From Sulfurimonas indica (GTDB lineage: Bacteria; Campylobacterota; Campylobacteria; Campylobacterales; Sulfurimonadaceae), in contig NZ_SDID01000007.1 in the NCBI RefSeq assembly GCF_009192995.1, positions 62,001-126,000 of the forward strand: 64,000 nucleotides of DNA, written 5' to 3'. Position numbers and translations under genes: made by a program. Below the pieces are notes generated by a model. The model saw only the letters and a list, made by a program, of their open reading frames with translations, was not told the origin of the DNA and ran no database searches. This document shows positions 33,540 to 42,763 of the stretch, piece after piece (the first letter of the stretch is position 1; every line of letters begins with the position of its first letter).

Positions 33540-35752
33540 ATACAAAGTCCAATAAAATAACAAAGTTGATCCATCAGCTTGACCTGCAAAACCACATTGC
33601 AGAGTTTGAGAGTTTTTTCTCACGCAAACATACCCTCTACATTGAAGGCGATCAAGAACTTCACTTTCGCTACATTACAGCACTTGACAAGCTTGAATTT
33701 AAAGCACCGCCAAAAATTGCTGACTTTACAGAGATAAAACTCCATCTTAAAAAGCATGGTGTGTTGAACTTTGATCAGATATTTGAGATAGTCAAAATTG
33801 TCAGATATTTTCGCTACTTTCAAAAACGTGAGCTTGACGGACTTATCGGTGAGTGGATGAAGAAGTTTGTCGTACCTGCAAGCTTTTTTGAGATAGAGAA
33901 GTACTTCACAACCGAAGGAAAATTTGAAGAGAATCTTGATGAGACACTCTTTGGACTCTCACAGCGAATAAAAGAGTACAAAAATGAGATGAGTGGAGCA
34001 CTCAAACGTATGATGAACAGCTCCAAACTTGTCGGCTATCTCGTCGATACACAGATTCACTACATCAACAATGAAGAGTGTCTGCTTGTTCGAGGTGGTT
34101 TTAATCATGTACTCAAAGGTGCTGTTATTGGGCGTTCAAGCGGAGGCTTTTTCTACGTGGCACCGGATAATATCTTAAAAACAAAAGAGAAGATCCGCTA
34201 CATAGAACAAGAGCGTGAGGCAATATTTTACACCTATGCAAAAGAGTTCTCACAAAAACTTACAGAGTTGCTTCCTTTTATAAATTTTATAGACAAAGAG
34301 TTTACCAAGTTTGACAACTATCAGGCACGTGTACTGTTTGCTAAGAGTAAAAACCTTGAACTCTTAAAGAGTCAAAAAGATTCCAAAATACTCTTGCAGG
34401 AATTCATTCACCCTGCTCTACACCATGCAAAACCCATCAGTGTTGATTTTTCAAAAAATATACTAATGATAACAGGTGTCAATGCCGGTGGTAAGACAAT
34501 GCTTCTAAAATCCATTCTAGCAGCTGCATTTATGGCAAAGTACATCATACCGATGAAACTCAATGCAGCAAAATCTCACATCGGAAACTTCAAAGCGATT
34601 GAAGCCATCATCGATGATCCGCAAAATGTCAAAAATGACATCTCTACATTTGCGGGACGTATGCAGCAGTTCGCTCATCTCTTTAGCTATAAAAATGCAC
34701 TTATCGGTGTCGATGAGATAGAACTCGGGACTGATTCTGACGAAGCTGCGGCTCTTTTTAAGGTCATCTTGGATGATTTGATAAAACGGGGACACAAAGT
34801 CGTAGTTACAACCCACCACAAACGTCTTGCCGCACTTATGGCTGACCGTGACGATGTGGAACTGATGGCGGCCATCTATGATGAAGAAAATCGCCGTCCT
34901 ACCTATGAGTTTATGCAAGGTATCATCGGTAAGAGTTATGCTTTTGAAACAGCCTCACGCTATGGAATAGCAAACAATCTTGTCAATGAAGCAAAAAAAG
35001 TCTATGGTGATAACTCCCAAAAGCTCTCCATGCTTATAGAACGAGGAAGTCAGCTAGAGCGCGAGCTAAAACATAAACATCAAGAAGCAGATAAAAAACT
35101 AGAAGAGCTTCGTAAAAAAGAGCAATCTTTAAAAGAGCAAAAAGAGCAATTGAACCAAGAGCTGCAAAAACAAAAAGCACAACTCAAACAAGAGTATGAA
35201 CTTGCTATCAATGAAGCGAAAAAAGCAGCACGTGAGGGTGATACAAAAGCCATTCACCGTGCCATGAACAAAGCAAAAAAACAGCTTCCAAAAGAGGAAA
35301 AAGAACTCATCAAACGGGATGTTTCCTTTAAAGTCGGCGATGAAGTAAAATACCACTCACAAAGTGGTGTCATTGTCGCTATGAAAGGCAAAAATGAGGC
35401 TATCGTTGAAGTAAACGGTATGAAAGTTCGTGTTCAAACAAAACATCTCAAACCAACTAAAATCATCAAACAAAAGCCACGTACCGATGTCAATCTTAAT
35501 GTCACGAAAAAAGCAGGTCTCAAATGCGACTTGCATGGAATGCGAGCTGAGGAAGCAACAGAAACACTTGATAAGTTCTTAAATGATGCACTTATCAACG
35601 GTTGGGATGAAGTGCTTATCTATCATGGTATAGGTACAGGTAAACTCTCCTATGCTGTCAAAGAGTTTCTAAAACAGCATCCTCGCGTCAAAAGCTTTGA
35701 AGATGCACCGCAACATATGGGTGGATTTGGTGCAAAAGTGGTACATCTCTAG
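33530..35752 (+). CDS. mutS2: Endonuclease MutS2
   Basis: MutS2 suppresses homologous recombination or rescues collided ribosomes, depending on species. The 740-aa protein lacks the MutS mismatch-binding domains and has the core/clamp helices, the ATPase with Walker A GVNAGGKTM (about residues 316-324), ST-motif region and LIGVDEIELGTDSDEAA. A long coiled coil (about 500-580), a KOW-like segment (KVGDEVKYHSQSGV) and a C-terminal Smr nuclease domain follow (about 664-740, CDLHGMRAEEA, YHGIGTGKL). ATG at 33530 overlaps the previous gene by 10 bp. A second MutS homologue (MutS7 type) lies at 52569; no MutS1-MutL pair is present here. Confidence 0.95.
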   Translation: MSVDTKSNKITKLIHQLDLQNHIAEFESFFSRKHTLYIEGDQELHFRYITALDKLEFKAPPKIADFTEIKLHLKKHGVLNFDQIFEIVKIVRYFRYFQKRELDGLIGEWMKKFVVPASFFEIEKYFTTEGKFEENLDETLFGLSQRIKEYKNEMSGALKRMMNSSKLVGYLVDTQIHYINNEECLLVRGGFNHVLKGAVIGRSSGGFFYVAPDNILKTKEKIRYIEQEREAIFYTYAKEFSQKLTELLPFINFIDKEFTKFDNYQARVLFAKSKNLELLKSQKDSKILLQEFIHPALHHAKPISVDFSKNILMITGVNAGGKTMLLKSILAAAFMAKYIIPMKLNAAKSHIGNFKAIEAIIDDPQNVKNDISTFAGRMQQFAHLFSYKNALIGVDEIELGTDSDEAAALFKVILDDLIKRGHKVVVTTHHKRLAALMADRDDVELMAAIYDEENRRPTYEFMQGIIGKSYAFETASRYGIANNLVNEAKKVYGDNSQKLSMLIERGSQLERELKHKHQEADKKLEELRKKEQSLKEQKEQLNQELQKQKAQLKQEYELAINEAKKAAREGDTKAIHRAMNKAKKQLPKEEKELIKRDVSFKVGDEVKYHSQSGVIVAMKGKNEAIVEVNGMKVRVQTKHLKPTKIIKQKPRTDVNLNVTKKAGLKCDLHGMRAEEATETLDKFLNDALINGWDEVLIYHGIGTGKLSYAVKEFLKQHPRVKSFEDAPQHMGGFGAKVVHL

Positions 35753-35754
35753 TG

Positions 35755-36450
35755 ATGCAAAAAGTTCTCACACAGGCAGATATCATTGCCGATGAAAAAG
35801 ATTTTGTACTTTTTTACAAGCCTGCAGGTATGAACTTTCACTGTGAAGACGGTGAGCAAGGTTTTGTTGTTTTAGCCCAAGAACTTTTGAGCACAAATGA
35901 GCTTTACAGCGTGCATAGACTAGATAAAATGACCTCAGGACTTATTTTACTTACTAAATCAAGTGAGTCTGCCAACAAATTTGCCACAATGTTTGAAGAG
36001 CGAAAGATAGAAAAGTTTTATCTTGCCATTTCTACGCGTAAACCAAAGAAAAAGCAGGGATGGATAAAAGCTGATATGGTACCCTCACGCAGAGGAAGTT
36101 ATAAACTGTTACAGACAAAGAACAATCCTGCCATAACACAGTTTCTCTCGACTTCCACCCGTCCAAATGAACGTCTTTTTCTTATTAAGCCACATACAGG
36201 TAAAACACATCAAATTCGTGTGGCACTTAAAAGTATCGGTGCTCCAGTTGCAGGAGATATCCGCTACGCAGATGCTACTGTTGCAAAAAAAGAAGAACGT
36301 GGCTATCTACATGCCTATGGATTGCATTTTACTTTTGAGAATAAAGAGTATAGTTATATTGTAGCTCCACGTGAGGGAGAACGATTTTGCACGAATGATC
36401 TGCGTGAGATACTCCAGGAAAAATATCAAAAACCATGGGGGCTCTTCTGA
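35755..36450 (+). CDS. RluA-family pseudouridine synthase
   Basis: The enzyme isomerises uridine to pseudouridine in rRNA or tRNA. The catalytic Asp is in HRLDKMTSGLILL (about residue 55), followed by KFYLAIS and the conserved PHTGKTHQIRVAL motif. It has 231 aa and no S4 domain, so it resembles the short TruC/RluA-like group; the target uridine is not predictable. ATG at 35755 is preferred over the overlapping GTG at 35752. Its stop overlaps the start of the next gene. Confidence 0.88.
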   Translation: MQKVLTQADIIADEKDFVLFYKPAGMNFHCEDGEQGFVVLAQELLSTNELYSVHRLDKMTSGLILLTKSSESANKFATMFEERKIEKFYLAISTRKPKKKQGWIKADMVPSRRGSYKLLQTKNNPAITQFLSTSTRPNERLFLIKPHTGKTHQIRVALKSIGAPVAGDIRYADATVAKKEERGYLHAYGLHFTFENKEYSYIVAPREGERFCTNDLREILQEKYQKPWGLF

Positions 36451-37643
36451 TGGCACAAAAAGTAGCAATAATCGGTGGAGGGGCGAGCGGTCTTTTTTGT
36501 GCAATTCTTTGTGCAGAAGCAGGATGTGAAGTAAGTCTGTTTGAACAAAACAACAAACTTGCCAAAAAGATTTTAGTCTCAGGGAACGGCCGCTGTAATA
36601 TAAGCAATCAAAATCTCTCAGCTGCAGACTACTTTGGACAAAATCCTGACTTTGTCAATTATGCACTCAACTCTTTTGGATTTAACCATTTTAAAAAATA
36701 TATAGAATCGATGGGACTGCTTTTAGATAGCAAAACTGATGGAAGAGTCTACCCACTGAGTAATGAAGCAAAGAGTGTAGCACGTATCTTTGAAGAGCGT
36801 ACTCGTGAGCTGGGCGTTATCATTCACCTCAATGCAAAGATCAACTCTGTAAAAGAGTTTCTTAACAAATATGATGCAGTAGTTGTAGCTACCGGCTCAC
36901 GAGCTGCAAGTCACCTTGGAGGGTGCAGTGACGGAGAAGCATTCGCTCAAGAGTTTGGACACAACATCATTCCGGCCTATCCATCTTTGGTTCAGTTAGA
37001 AATAGACTCCAAAATAGTACATAAAATGGCAGGAGCAAAAGTAGATGGTGAAGTGACACTCTTTATAAACCACCAAAAAGAGCTAACAACAAGTGGTGAT
37101 ATTCTTTTTACAAACTACGGCGTATCAGGTTTTGCCATACTTGACATCTCACAAGGTGCGAGTGAAGCACTTTTAGAGTTTTCGCATGTAAGTATAGCAC
37201 TAAACCTCCTGCCAAACTTTACTATGCAAAAACTCTCTGCACACATCATAAATGTAGCAAAAAAACATCCTGCTTTTAGGCTCTTAGATATCTTAACAGG
37301 CCTGCTTCCAATAAAAATAGTGACAAATCTGCTTGATTACTTACAACTTTCTCACGCAATAAAAGGAGCAGAACTTACACCAAAACTTGCTAAAAAAATA
37401 GCAAACACCATACTAAACTGGCGCTTTGAAGTAGAAGATACCCACGGCTTTCGTCATGCAGAAGTAAGCGGTGGTGGCATAGATGTCAGTGAGATAAATC
37501 CAAAAACATATGAGTCACTTAAGCAAAAAAACCTCTACTTTACGGGAGAGGTTTTAGACATTGTCGGACGACGTGGAGGCTATAACTTTGCCTTTGCCTG
37601 GAGTTCTGCTTATTTGGCTGCACAGGATATTATAAAAAACTAA
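36450..37643 (+). CDS. HI0933/YhiN-family FAD-dependent flavoprotein
   Basis: This 397-aa flavoprotein begins with the FAD dinucleotide-binding motif VAIIGGGASGLFCAI and has the family-specific segments KILVSGNGRCNISN, a VVATGSRAASHLG strand and the C-terminal ETYESLKQKNLYFTGEV-like region with DIVGRRGGYNFAFAWSSAY. The reaction is unknown for the family, although sequences suggest an NAD(P)H-linked oxidoreductase. ATG at 36450 shares a base with the upstream stop (TGATG); an ATG at 36435 is upstream of the first strand and less likely. Confidence 0.88.
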   Translation: MAQKVAIIGGGASGLFCAILCAEAGCEVSLFEQNNKLAKKILVSGNGRCNISNQNLSAADYFGQNPDFVNYALNSFGFNHFKKYIESMGLLLDSKTDGRVYPLSNEAKSVARIFEERTRELGVIIHLNAKINSVKEFLNKYDAVVVATGSRAASHLGGCSDGEAFAQEFGHNIIPAYPSLVQLEIDSKIVHKMAGAKVDGEVTLFINHQKELTTSGDILFTNYGVSGFAILDISQGASEALLEFSHVSIALNLLPNFTMQKLSAHIINVAKKHPAFRLLDILTGLLPIKIVTNLLDYLQLSHAIKGAELTPKLAKKIANTILNWRFEVEDTHGFRHAEVSGGGIDVSEINPKTYESLKQKNLYFTGEVLDIVGRRGGYNFAFAWSSAYLAAQDIIKN

Positions 37644-37660
37644 TCTGCTTCTGCTATAAT

Positions 37661-37719
37661 AGACTTCTTGCATAACTCCTATAAAGTGTTGAGACATATA
37701 GGAGTTATGCTAGAAGTCT
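37661..37719. repeat. 59-bp near-perfect palindrome (possible mini-element or terminator)
   Basis: Arms of 23 bp (37661-37683, starting AGACTTCTTGCATAACTCC, and 37697-37719) pair with one mismatch around a 13-nt loop. AAT occurs on both outer sides (37658-37660, 37720-37722), which could be a 3-bp target duplication. A TGCTATAAT box (37652-37660) abuts the left arm, so a transcript from it would start inside the palindrome. It lies between the flavoprotein and lemA. It may be a terminator, but the length is unusual and fits a palindromic mini-element. Confidence 0.6.
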
Positions 37720-37744
37720 AATAAAAACAGATAAAAGGCACAAT

Positions 37745-38302
37745 ATGTCAACATCCTTGATCATAGTAATTGTAATAGCGATCATCCTTGTTTTGATGTA
37801 CAACTCTTTAGTTGCAAAGAAAAATCAGGTAGATAATATTTTTGCAAGTGTCGATACACAGTTAAAGAAGCGTTATAACCTCATCCCAAATCTTGTTGCT
37901 TCGGTATCAAAGTATATGGAGCATGAAAAATCTCTTTTAGAAGAGGTTACAAAGCTTAGAAGTGAAGCAAATAAACCAAATCTCTCTGATAAACAAAAAA
38001 TTGACCTTGATGCTAAGACCACAAAAACACTGGGCTCTATAATGATAGCAGTAGAGAACTATCCTGATTTAAAAGCAAATGAAAACGTGATGCATCTGCA
38101 ACGCTCTTTAAATGAAGTAGAAGAGCAGATCGCTGCAGCTCGTCGTGCTTACAATCAGGCTGTGACAGATTACAACAATGCTTTGGAGATGATACCAACA
38201 AATTTTATGGCTTCAATAATGGGCTACAAAGCAAAAGATGTCTTTGTTATCAGTAAAAATGAACGAAAAAATGTAAATGTAAGTGAACTTTTTGCTAAAT
38301 AA
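37745..38302 (+). CDS. LemA-family membrane protein
   Basis: This 185-aa protein has one N-terminal membrane helix (about residues 4-22) and the conserved LemA helical bundle beginning LVAKKNQVDNIFASVDTQLKKR with NLIPNLVASVSKY and the QRSLNEVEEQIAAARRAYN stretch. The bulk is expected outside or in the periplasm; function is unresolved. It is the first gene of a tight run (LemA, DUF3137, YtfJ-like, EI24), with 3 to 5 bp gaps or overlaps. Confidence 0.9.
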   Translation: MSTSLIIVIVIAIILVLMYNSLVAKKNQVDNIFASVDTQLKKRYNLIPNLVASVSKYMEHEKSLLEEVTKLRSEANKPNLSDKQKIDLDAKTTKTLGSIMIAVENYPDLKANENVMHLQRSLNEVEEQIAAARRAYNQAVTDYNNALEMIPTNFMASIMGYKAKDVFVISKNERKNVNVSELFAK

Positions 38303-38307
38303 TTTTT

Positions 38308-39267
38308 ATGAAAACTATCAGTGAGCTTACAGACTTTTACTATAAAACACTCTACCCTGTCTTAGAGGAGCTAGAGAAAGAGAGAGAAGCCGTTAAAAGC
38401 AAAGTGATAAAGATAGGAATCTTTTATACACTCATTGTTTTTGGTATCGTCTTTTCTATCTTTAAATATCTGGAGTTTGAAGCTTTTGTCTATATAGCTA
38501 TCTTTTATATTGCAGGATGGGCATGGATATACAAGTTTCTTATAAGTGATTATGCAAGTGACTTTAAACAAAAGATCATCGCTCCACTTATCAAAGAGAT
38601 AGATGAAAACTTAGACTATCTTCCGGACCTTCATATTCCTCTTTCAAACTTCAACCGTTCAAAACTCTTTACAAGCCGCCCAGACAGAGTGAGTGGAAAT
38701 GATTATGTACGAGGAAAAATCGACAACATCGATATCGCTTTTTCAGATTTTCATGCAGAAAAAAAGCATAAAGGTTCAAAAGGCAGAGAATCATGGGAGA
38801 AAATATTTAAAGGGCTTTTTATCGTCTCTGATTTTCATAAAAAATTTCATGGACAGACCGTTATACTCCCTGATAGTGCACAGTCTCTCTTGGGAGACCT
38901 CATCGGCGGCTGGCTACAGGCAAATAACTTCTCACGCGATGAGCTCATTAAAATGGACAATGTTGATTTTGAAAAAGAGTTCGTTGTCTATGGAACAGAT
39001 CAGGTAGAAGCCAGATATATCCTCACGCATACGCTTATGCAAAAACTTCTCAATTATAAAAAGAAAACAAAACAGCCAATATATGTCTCTTTTGTAGGTG
39101 GAAAAATCTACATGGCCATAGAGTATAATGATGATATGTTTGAGCCATCTGTTTTTCATTCACTATTAAACTATAAAATAGCAATGGAGTATGTTTCAAC
39201 ACTGCATCTCGTGATTGGAATCGTTGAAGAGTTAAAACTCAATCAAAAACTATGGAGTAAAGTATGA
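38308..39267 (+). CDS. DUF3137 membrane protein
   Basis: The 319-aa protein has an N-terminal helical segment, two membrane helices (about residues 30-46 and 50-68) and a soluble C-terminal region with the DUF3137 pattern (FSDFHAEKK, KIFKGLFIVSDFHKKFHG, ALMEYVS-like end). DUF3137 genes often sit beside lemA in bacteria; the function of the pair is unknown. It starts 5 bp after lemA and overlaps the YtfJ-like gene by 4 bp. Confidence 0.82.
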   Translation: MKTISELTDFYYKTLYPVLEELEKEREAVKSKVIKIGIFYTLIVFGIVFSIFKYLEFEAFVYIAIFYIAGWAWIYKFLISDYASDFKQKIIAPLIKEIDENLDYLPDLHIPLSNFNRSKLFTSRPDRVSGNDYVRGKIDNIDIAFSDFHAEKKHKGSKGRESWEKIFKGLFIVSDFHKKFHGQTVILPDSAQSLLGDLIGGWLQANNFSRDELIKMDNVDFEKEFVVYGTDQVEARYILTHTLMQKLLNYKKKTKQPIYVSFVGGKIYMAIEYNDDMFEPSVFHSLLNYKIAMEYVSTLHLVIGIVEELKLNQKLWSKV

Positions 39268-39785
39268 AAATAAAAATGGGAATAGTAGCGCTCTTAGCTA
39301 CACTGAATCTTTTTGCAGTTACGGTTGGTGAAAAACCTAAAGAAGTAAGCATTTCAGGTGAGAATGGTGGACTCGTTAAAGATGGTGCTGCTTGGAGTTC
39401 ATCTATGCTTAAAGAGAATGTCTATGTAATGTTTTATGTTGATCCTGATGAAAAAGATGTAAATGAACATTTCACGCAGGCGTTGAAGAAAAAAGAGTAT
39501 AGAAAAAAAGGTGCATACGGAAGTATCGCTATTATCAACTTAGCTGCAACATGGAAACCAAACTTTGTTATCGAGTCTATACTCAAAGGTAAACAAGAAG
39601 AGTTTCCTGACACTATCTATGTAAAAGATAAAAACAAAGTCTTAGTTGGAGAGTGGGAACTTGGTGATGATGCTTCCAATGTCCTCATTTTTGATAAAAA
39701 CGGAAAACTCCTTTTTTATAAATCTGGTAAAATGAGCGAAGATGATATACAAAAAGCATTTACTCTCATTGAGGAAAACCTATAG
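39264..39785 (+). CDS. YtfJ-family periplasmic protein
   Basis: The 173-aa protein has a signal peptide (cut near LFAVTVG) and a thioredoxin-like YtfJ domain: VYVMFYVDPDEKDVNEHF, AIINLAATWKPNFVIESIL and the closing NVLIFDKNGKLLFYKSGK. No CxxC is present, so it is not a classical disulfide enzyme. Function unknown. It overlaps the DUF3137 gene by 4 bp and is followed by the EI24 gene at once. Confidence 0.82.
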   Translation: MKIKMGIVALLATLNLFAVTVGEKPKEVSISGENGGLVKDGAAWSSSMLKENVYVMFYVDPDEKDVNEHFTQALKKKEYRKKGAYGSIAIINLAATWKPNFVIESILKGKQEEFPDTIYVKDKNKVLVGEWELGDDASNVLIFDKNGKLLFYKSGKMSEDDIQKAFTLIEENL

Positions 39786-40571
39786 ATGAATGATGAAACA
39801 GGAATTTTAAAAAAAAGTATTCAAGATCTTTTTACTGCAAAGATGTTGCAGTACTCTATACTCCCTTTTGTTATCAGTATGATAGTACTTTATATCCTCT
39901 TTTTCATAGTAGCGGGTATCGGGCTTGAGCAACTTGGAACATTGGAAGTAAACTCTACACAAACTACCATTGAAAATGGCATCCCTCACACAGATAGTTT
40001 TACAGCCACACTTGAAGGTACGGCTATTATCAAATTTTTAATGAGCTCTGCACTTACCTCATGGATAGCTACATTTTTAGTCTATACCATTGGTGGCTTT
40101 ATGACACTTTATCTCTCCATCTTTGTTGCAGTGATTGTTATCGGATTTTTAACGCATATGATCTTAAAAGAGATTCAGATGCGTCATTATCAGGATGTAG
40201 AAATGATAGGACACTCCAATGCCATTGAGGGTCTCTTTTTAGCAATGAAATGGATTTTTGTAATGATCATTCTCTTTTTAGTGATGATACCGCTCTACTT
40301 CATTCCCTTCATCAATGTTATCGCCTTTAATCTACCACTTTACTACTTCTTCCATAAGATGATGACTTATGATGTAAGTTCTAGTATCTGTACAAAAGAG
40401 GAAGACATGAAGATTCGCTTTTTTTATGAAAGTACACTCAGACTTAAAACTTTGGGGCTCTATCTGCTCTCACTTATCCCGTTCGTTATATTTTTTGCTT
40501 CGGTTTTTTATGTTATCTATCTCGGACACAGTTACTTTATAACAGTGAGACAGTTAAGAAATGAGGCTTAG
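39786..40571 (+). CDS. EI24/CysZ-like membrane protein
   Basis: The 261-aa protein has about four to five membrane segments and EI24-domain features (LFTAKMLQYSILPFVISM start, MIPLYFIPFINVIAFNLPLYYFFHKMMTYD). The family includes the sulfate transporter CysZ, but many members in Campylobacterota are uncharacterised, so sulfate uptake is only one option. It closes the lemA run and converges with the helicase gene, with a 4-bp overlap of stops. Confidence 0.78.
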   Translation: MNDETGILKKSIQDLFTAKMLQYSILPFVISMIVLYILFFIVAGIGLEQLGTLEVNSTQTTIENGIPHTDSFTATLEGTAIIKFLMSSALTSWIATFLVYTIGGFMTLYLSIFVAVIVIGFLTHMILKEIQMRHYQDVEMIGHSNAIEGLFLAMKWIFVMIILFLVMIPLYFIPFINVIAFNLPLYYFFHKMMTYDVSSSICTKEEDMKIRFFYESTLRLKTLGLYLLSLIPFVIFFASVFYVIYLGHSYFITVRQLRNEA

Positions 40572-42646
40572 TCCTCCTCTTTCTCTTCCTTCATAACAAG
40601 CGCTCGATAGTTTTCATCTTTTGCAACCAAGCCGGCTTCATAAAGAAACTGACTTGGTAGAAAGTTCTGTTTTTTAATTTTGTCATACTTTGCATAGCTT
40701 AGATAAAGTATATCTTTTGCACGCGTAACTGCTACATAAAAGAGACGTCTCTCTTCATCAAGACTGCCACCTCGCTGCATCAGCTTCCTATTTGGAAAAC
40801 GACCATCCATTAAATCCACTACATAGACCTCTTTATACTCCAAACCTTTACTTGCATGCACGCTTAAAAGGTTCACTCCTTCACCCTGCGTGAGGTCAGA
40901 TGAGCCCAGTATCATCGCATTTAAAAACCTGTCATGCTCAGAGTAAGGTTTCGCCAAGTCCTGCAGTAGAAGCATCTTACGTGAGATACGTACCATCGAC
41001 TCCTCTTTTTGCTTCTCATCAATACTTCCGTCTTTAAGAGTTGCTCTTTTTGTGGAGAGATACTCACTGATGTATTTAAAAAGCTCAGAATCTGCAATCT
41101 TACGTACGATTGTTCGGGGCTGTTTAATGCCCTTTAAATCACGAAAAAGCAGATAGAAATTATGTAAAAAAGTTGCTGACTCTTTTGTGAGCTTCGGATG
41201 CTTGAGGATTGGATTTTTCATAAATTTTGATTCAAATCCAAGCTTTGCATACTTCCCTACTGCACCGAGTTCTAAAAAGTCATCAAAGAGACCGAGCTGA
41301 TGGTTGAGCTTACGCTTCTCAAAAGGATTTTTCTGTGATTCATCAGGTGCATACAAGCCATAAAACATACTGCCGTGCCCTAAAGATTTCAGAGCGATGT
41401 AAAGCTCTTTTGCCATCGCAGACCCAATGCCACGTGCAAATTCAAAAAGATGAATGAAAGCCATCATATCAGACTCATTGACAAGCAGTGTATACAGATC
41501 AAGGACAGCTTTTACCTCACGTGAATCAAAAAAGCTCGTTCCACCTTTGCGCTTACAGTTGATACCAAGCTCACGCAGTCCTACTTCTATACCATCCGCA
41601 GAGGAGTTATTACGAAAAATAACAGCTATCTCCTCACGTGGTGTAGCAGTTTGTGAGATCTTGTCCGCTACACCGTGATACTGGTCAAAAAGCTCATCGA
41701 ATGCCAGAAGTTTTGGAAGCTCGGCATCATAGTTTCTAGTAACTTCTAGTTTTTTCGGATAAATTCTCTCATTTATCTCTATAACCTTATTTGCCAGAGA
41801 CAAAATTGGCATCGTTGAACGGTAGTTCTTTGTCAAAGTATGAACAACTGCATCAGGATATTTTTTCGTAAATGAACCAATGATCGTGATATCTGCACCA
41901 TTAAAAGCATAGATACTCTGGTCATAATCTCCAACACAAAAAAGTGATGGTGGATTCATCGCATCGATAAGTGTGCCTTGGAGCGCATTGGTATCTTGGT
42001 ACTCATCAACAAGTACCTCTTTGTAGCCGAGTTCTGCCTCTTTGGCCATCTTTCGAAACTCCAAAAGCAGGTCATTGAAGTTTAAAAAACCATACTCTTT
42101 TTTTAAAGCTTCAAACTCATCGACCACATCGGCATATATCATTGCAAAGAGCTCATGCTCAGGATAGTTTTCAACAAGCCAAGACTCAAAATGTTTCTCT
42201 AACTCTGTGTTTTGATAGTAGGAGTAAAGATCATACAGATAGTTACCTCCATAGGGCTGAACATCTGCATCTATGTGCATAAAAGATCGCTTTTCAAATA
42301 CAGAACGAAAGAGCGTTTTAAGTTCACGTTGCTGTTTGAGTACAACTCGTTTATCGCGTTTTTTAAGCCATCGGTAACTTACAGCATGAAAAGTTCCCGC
42401 ATCTATTCTCTTAGCTACATCTGCACCAAAATACTCTGCTACACGAGCAACCATTTCAGCGGCAGCCTTGTTGGTAAAGGTCAGCAGAAGTATCTCTTGC
42501 GGGGCTATACCGGAGTTTAAAAGATAGGCTATCCTACCTACTATGGTAGAAGTCTTTCCAGTTCCGGCAGAAGCGATAATAAGGTTTTGATTGGACGAGG
42601 AAGTAGCAGCTGCATACTGCTCTTCATTTAAACGCGATAATGGCAT
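40568..42646 (-). CDS. UvrD/PcrA-like superfamily 1 DNA helicase
   Basis: A 692-aa 3'-5' helicase of the UvrD/Rep group. Motif I is SAGTGKTSTIVGRIAYLL (about residues 26-43), motif Ia LTFTNKAAAEMV, motif II DEYQDTNALQ, motif III GDYDQSIYAFNGA, motif IV YRST, motif V SVHASKGLEYKEVYV and motif VI RRLFYVAVTRAK. It acts in nucleotide excision repair or removal of blocked proteins from DNA. Length is close to UvrD/PcrA (about 720). It is monocistronic on the minus strand, with a 117-bp divergent spacer to the GGDEF gene that shows nothing but A/T-rich promoter-like sequence. Confidence 0.95.
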   Translation of the reverse strand: MPLSRLNEEQYAAATSSSNQNLIIASAGTGKTSTIVGRIAYLLNSGIAPQEILLLTFTNKAAAEMVARVAEYFGADVAKRIDAGTFHAVSYRWLKKRDKRVVLKQQRELKTLFRSVFEKRSFMHIDADVQPYGGNYLYDLYSYYQNTELEKHFESWLVENYPEHELFAMIYADVVDEFEALKKEYGFLNFNDLLLEFRKMAKEAELGYKEVLVDEYQDTNALQGTLIDAMNPPSLFCVGDYDQSIYAFNGADITIIGSFTKKYPDAVVHTLTKNYRSTMPILSLANKVIEINERIYPKKLEVTRNYDAELPKLLAFDELFDQYHGVADKISQTATPREEIAVIFRNNSSADGIEVGLRELGINCKRKGGTSFFDSREVKAVLDLYTLLVNESDMMAFIHLFEFARGIGSAMAKELYIALKSLGHGSMFYGLYAPDESQKNPFEKRKLNHQLGLFDDFLELGAVGKYAKLGFESKFMKNPILKHPKLTKESATFLHNFYLLFRDLKGIKQPRTIVRKIADSELFKYISEYLSTKRATLKDGSIDEKQKEESMVRISRKMLLLQDLAKPYSEHDRFLNAMILGSSDLTQGEGVNLLSVHASKGLEYKEVYVVDLMDGRFPNRKLMQRGGSLDEERRLFYVAVTRAKDILYLSYAKYDKIKKQNFLPSQFLYEAGLVAKDENYRALVMKEEKEED

Positions 42647-42763
42647 GGCGGAATTATACCTTGTAACTATTAAAGTGTGCTAATTATATTTATTAACAAC
42701 CAATATAACATCCATTTAATAGTAAAGATGTTAGAATGTCCTCAAATATTATTTGGAGTACTT

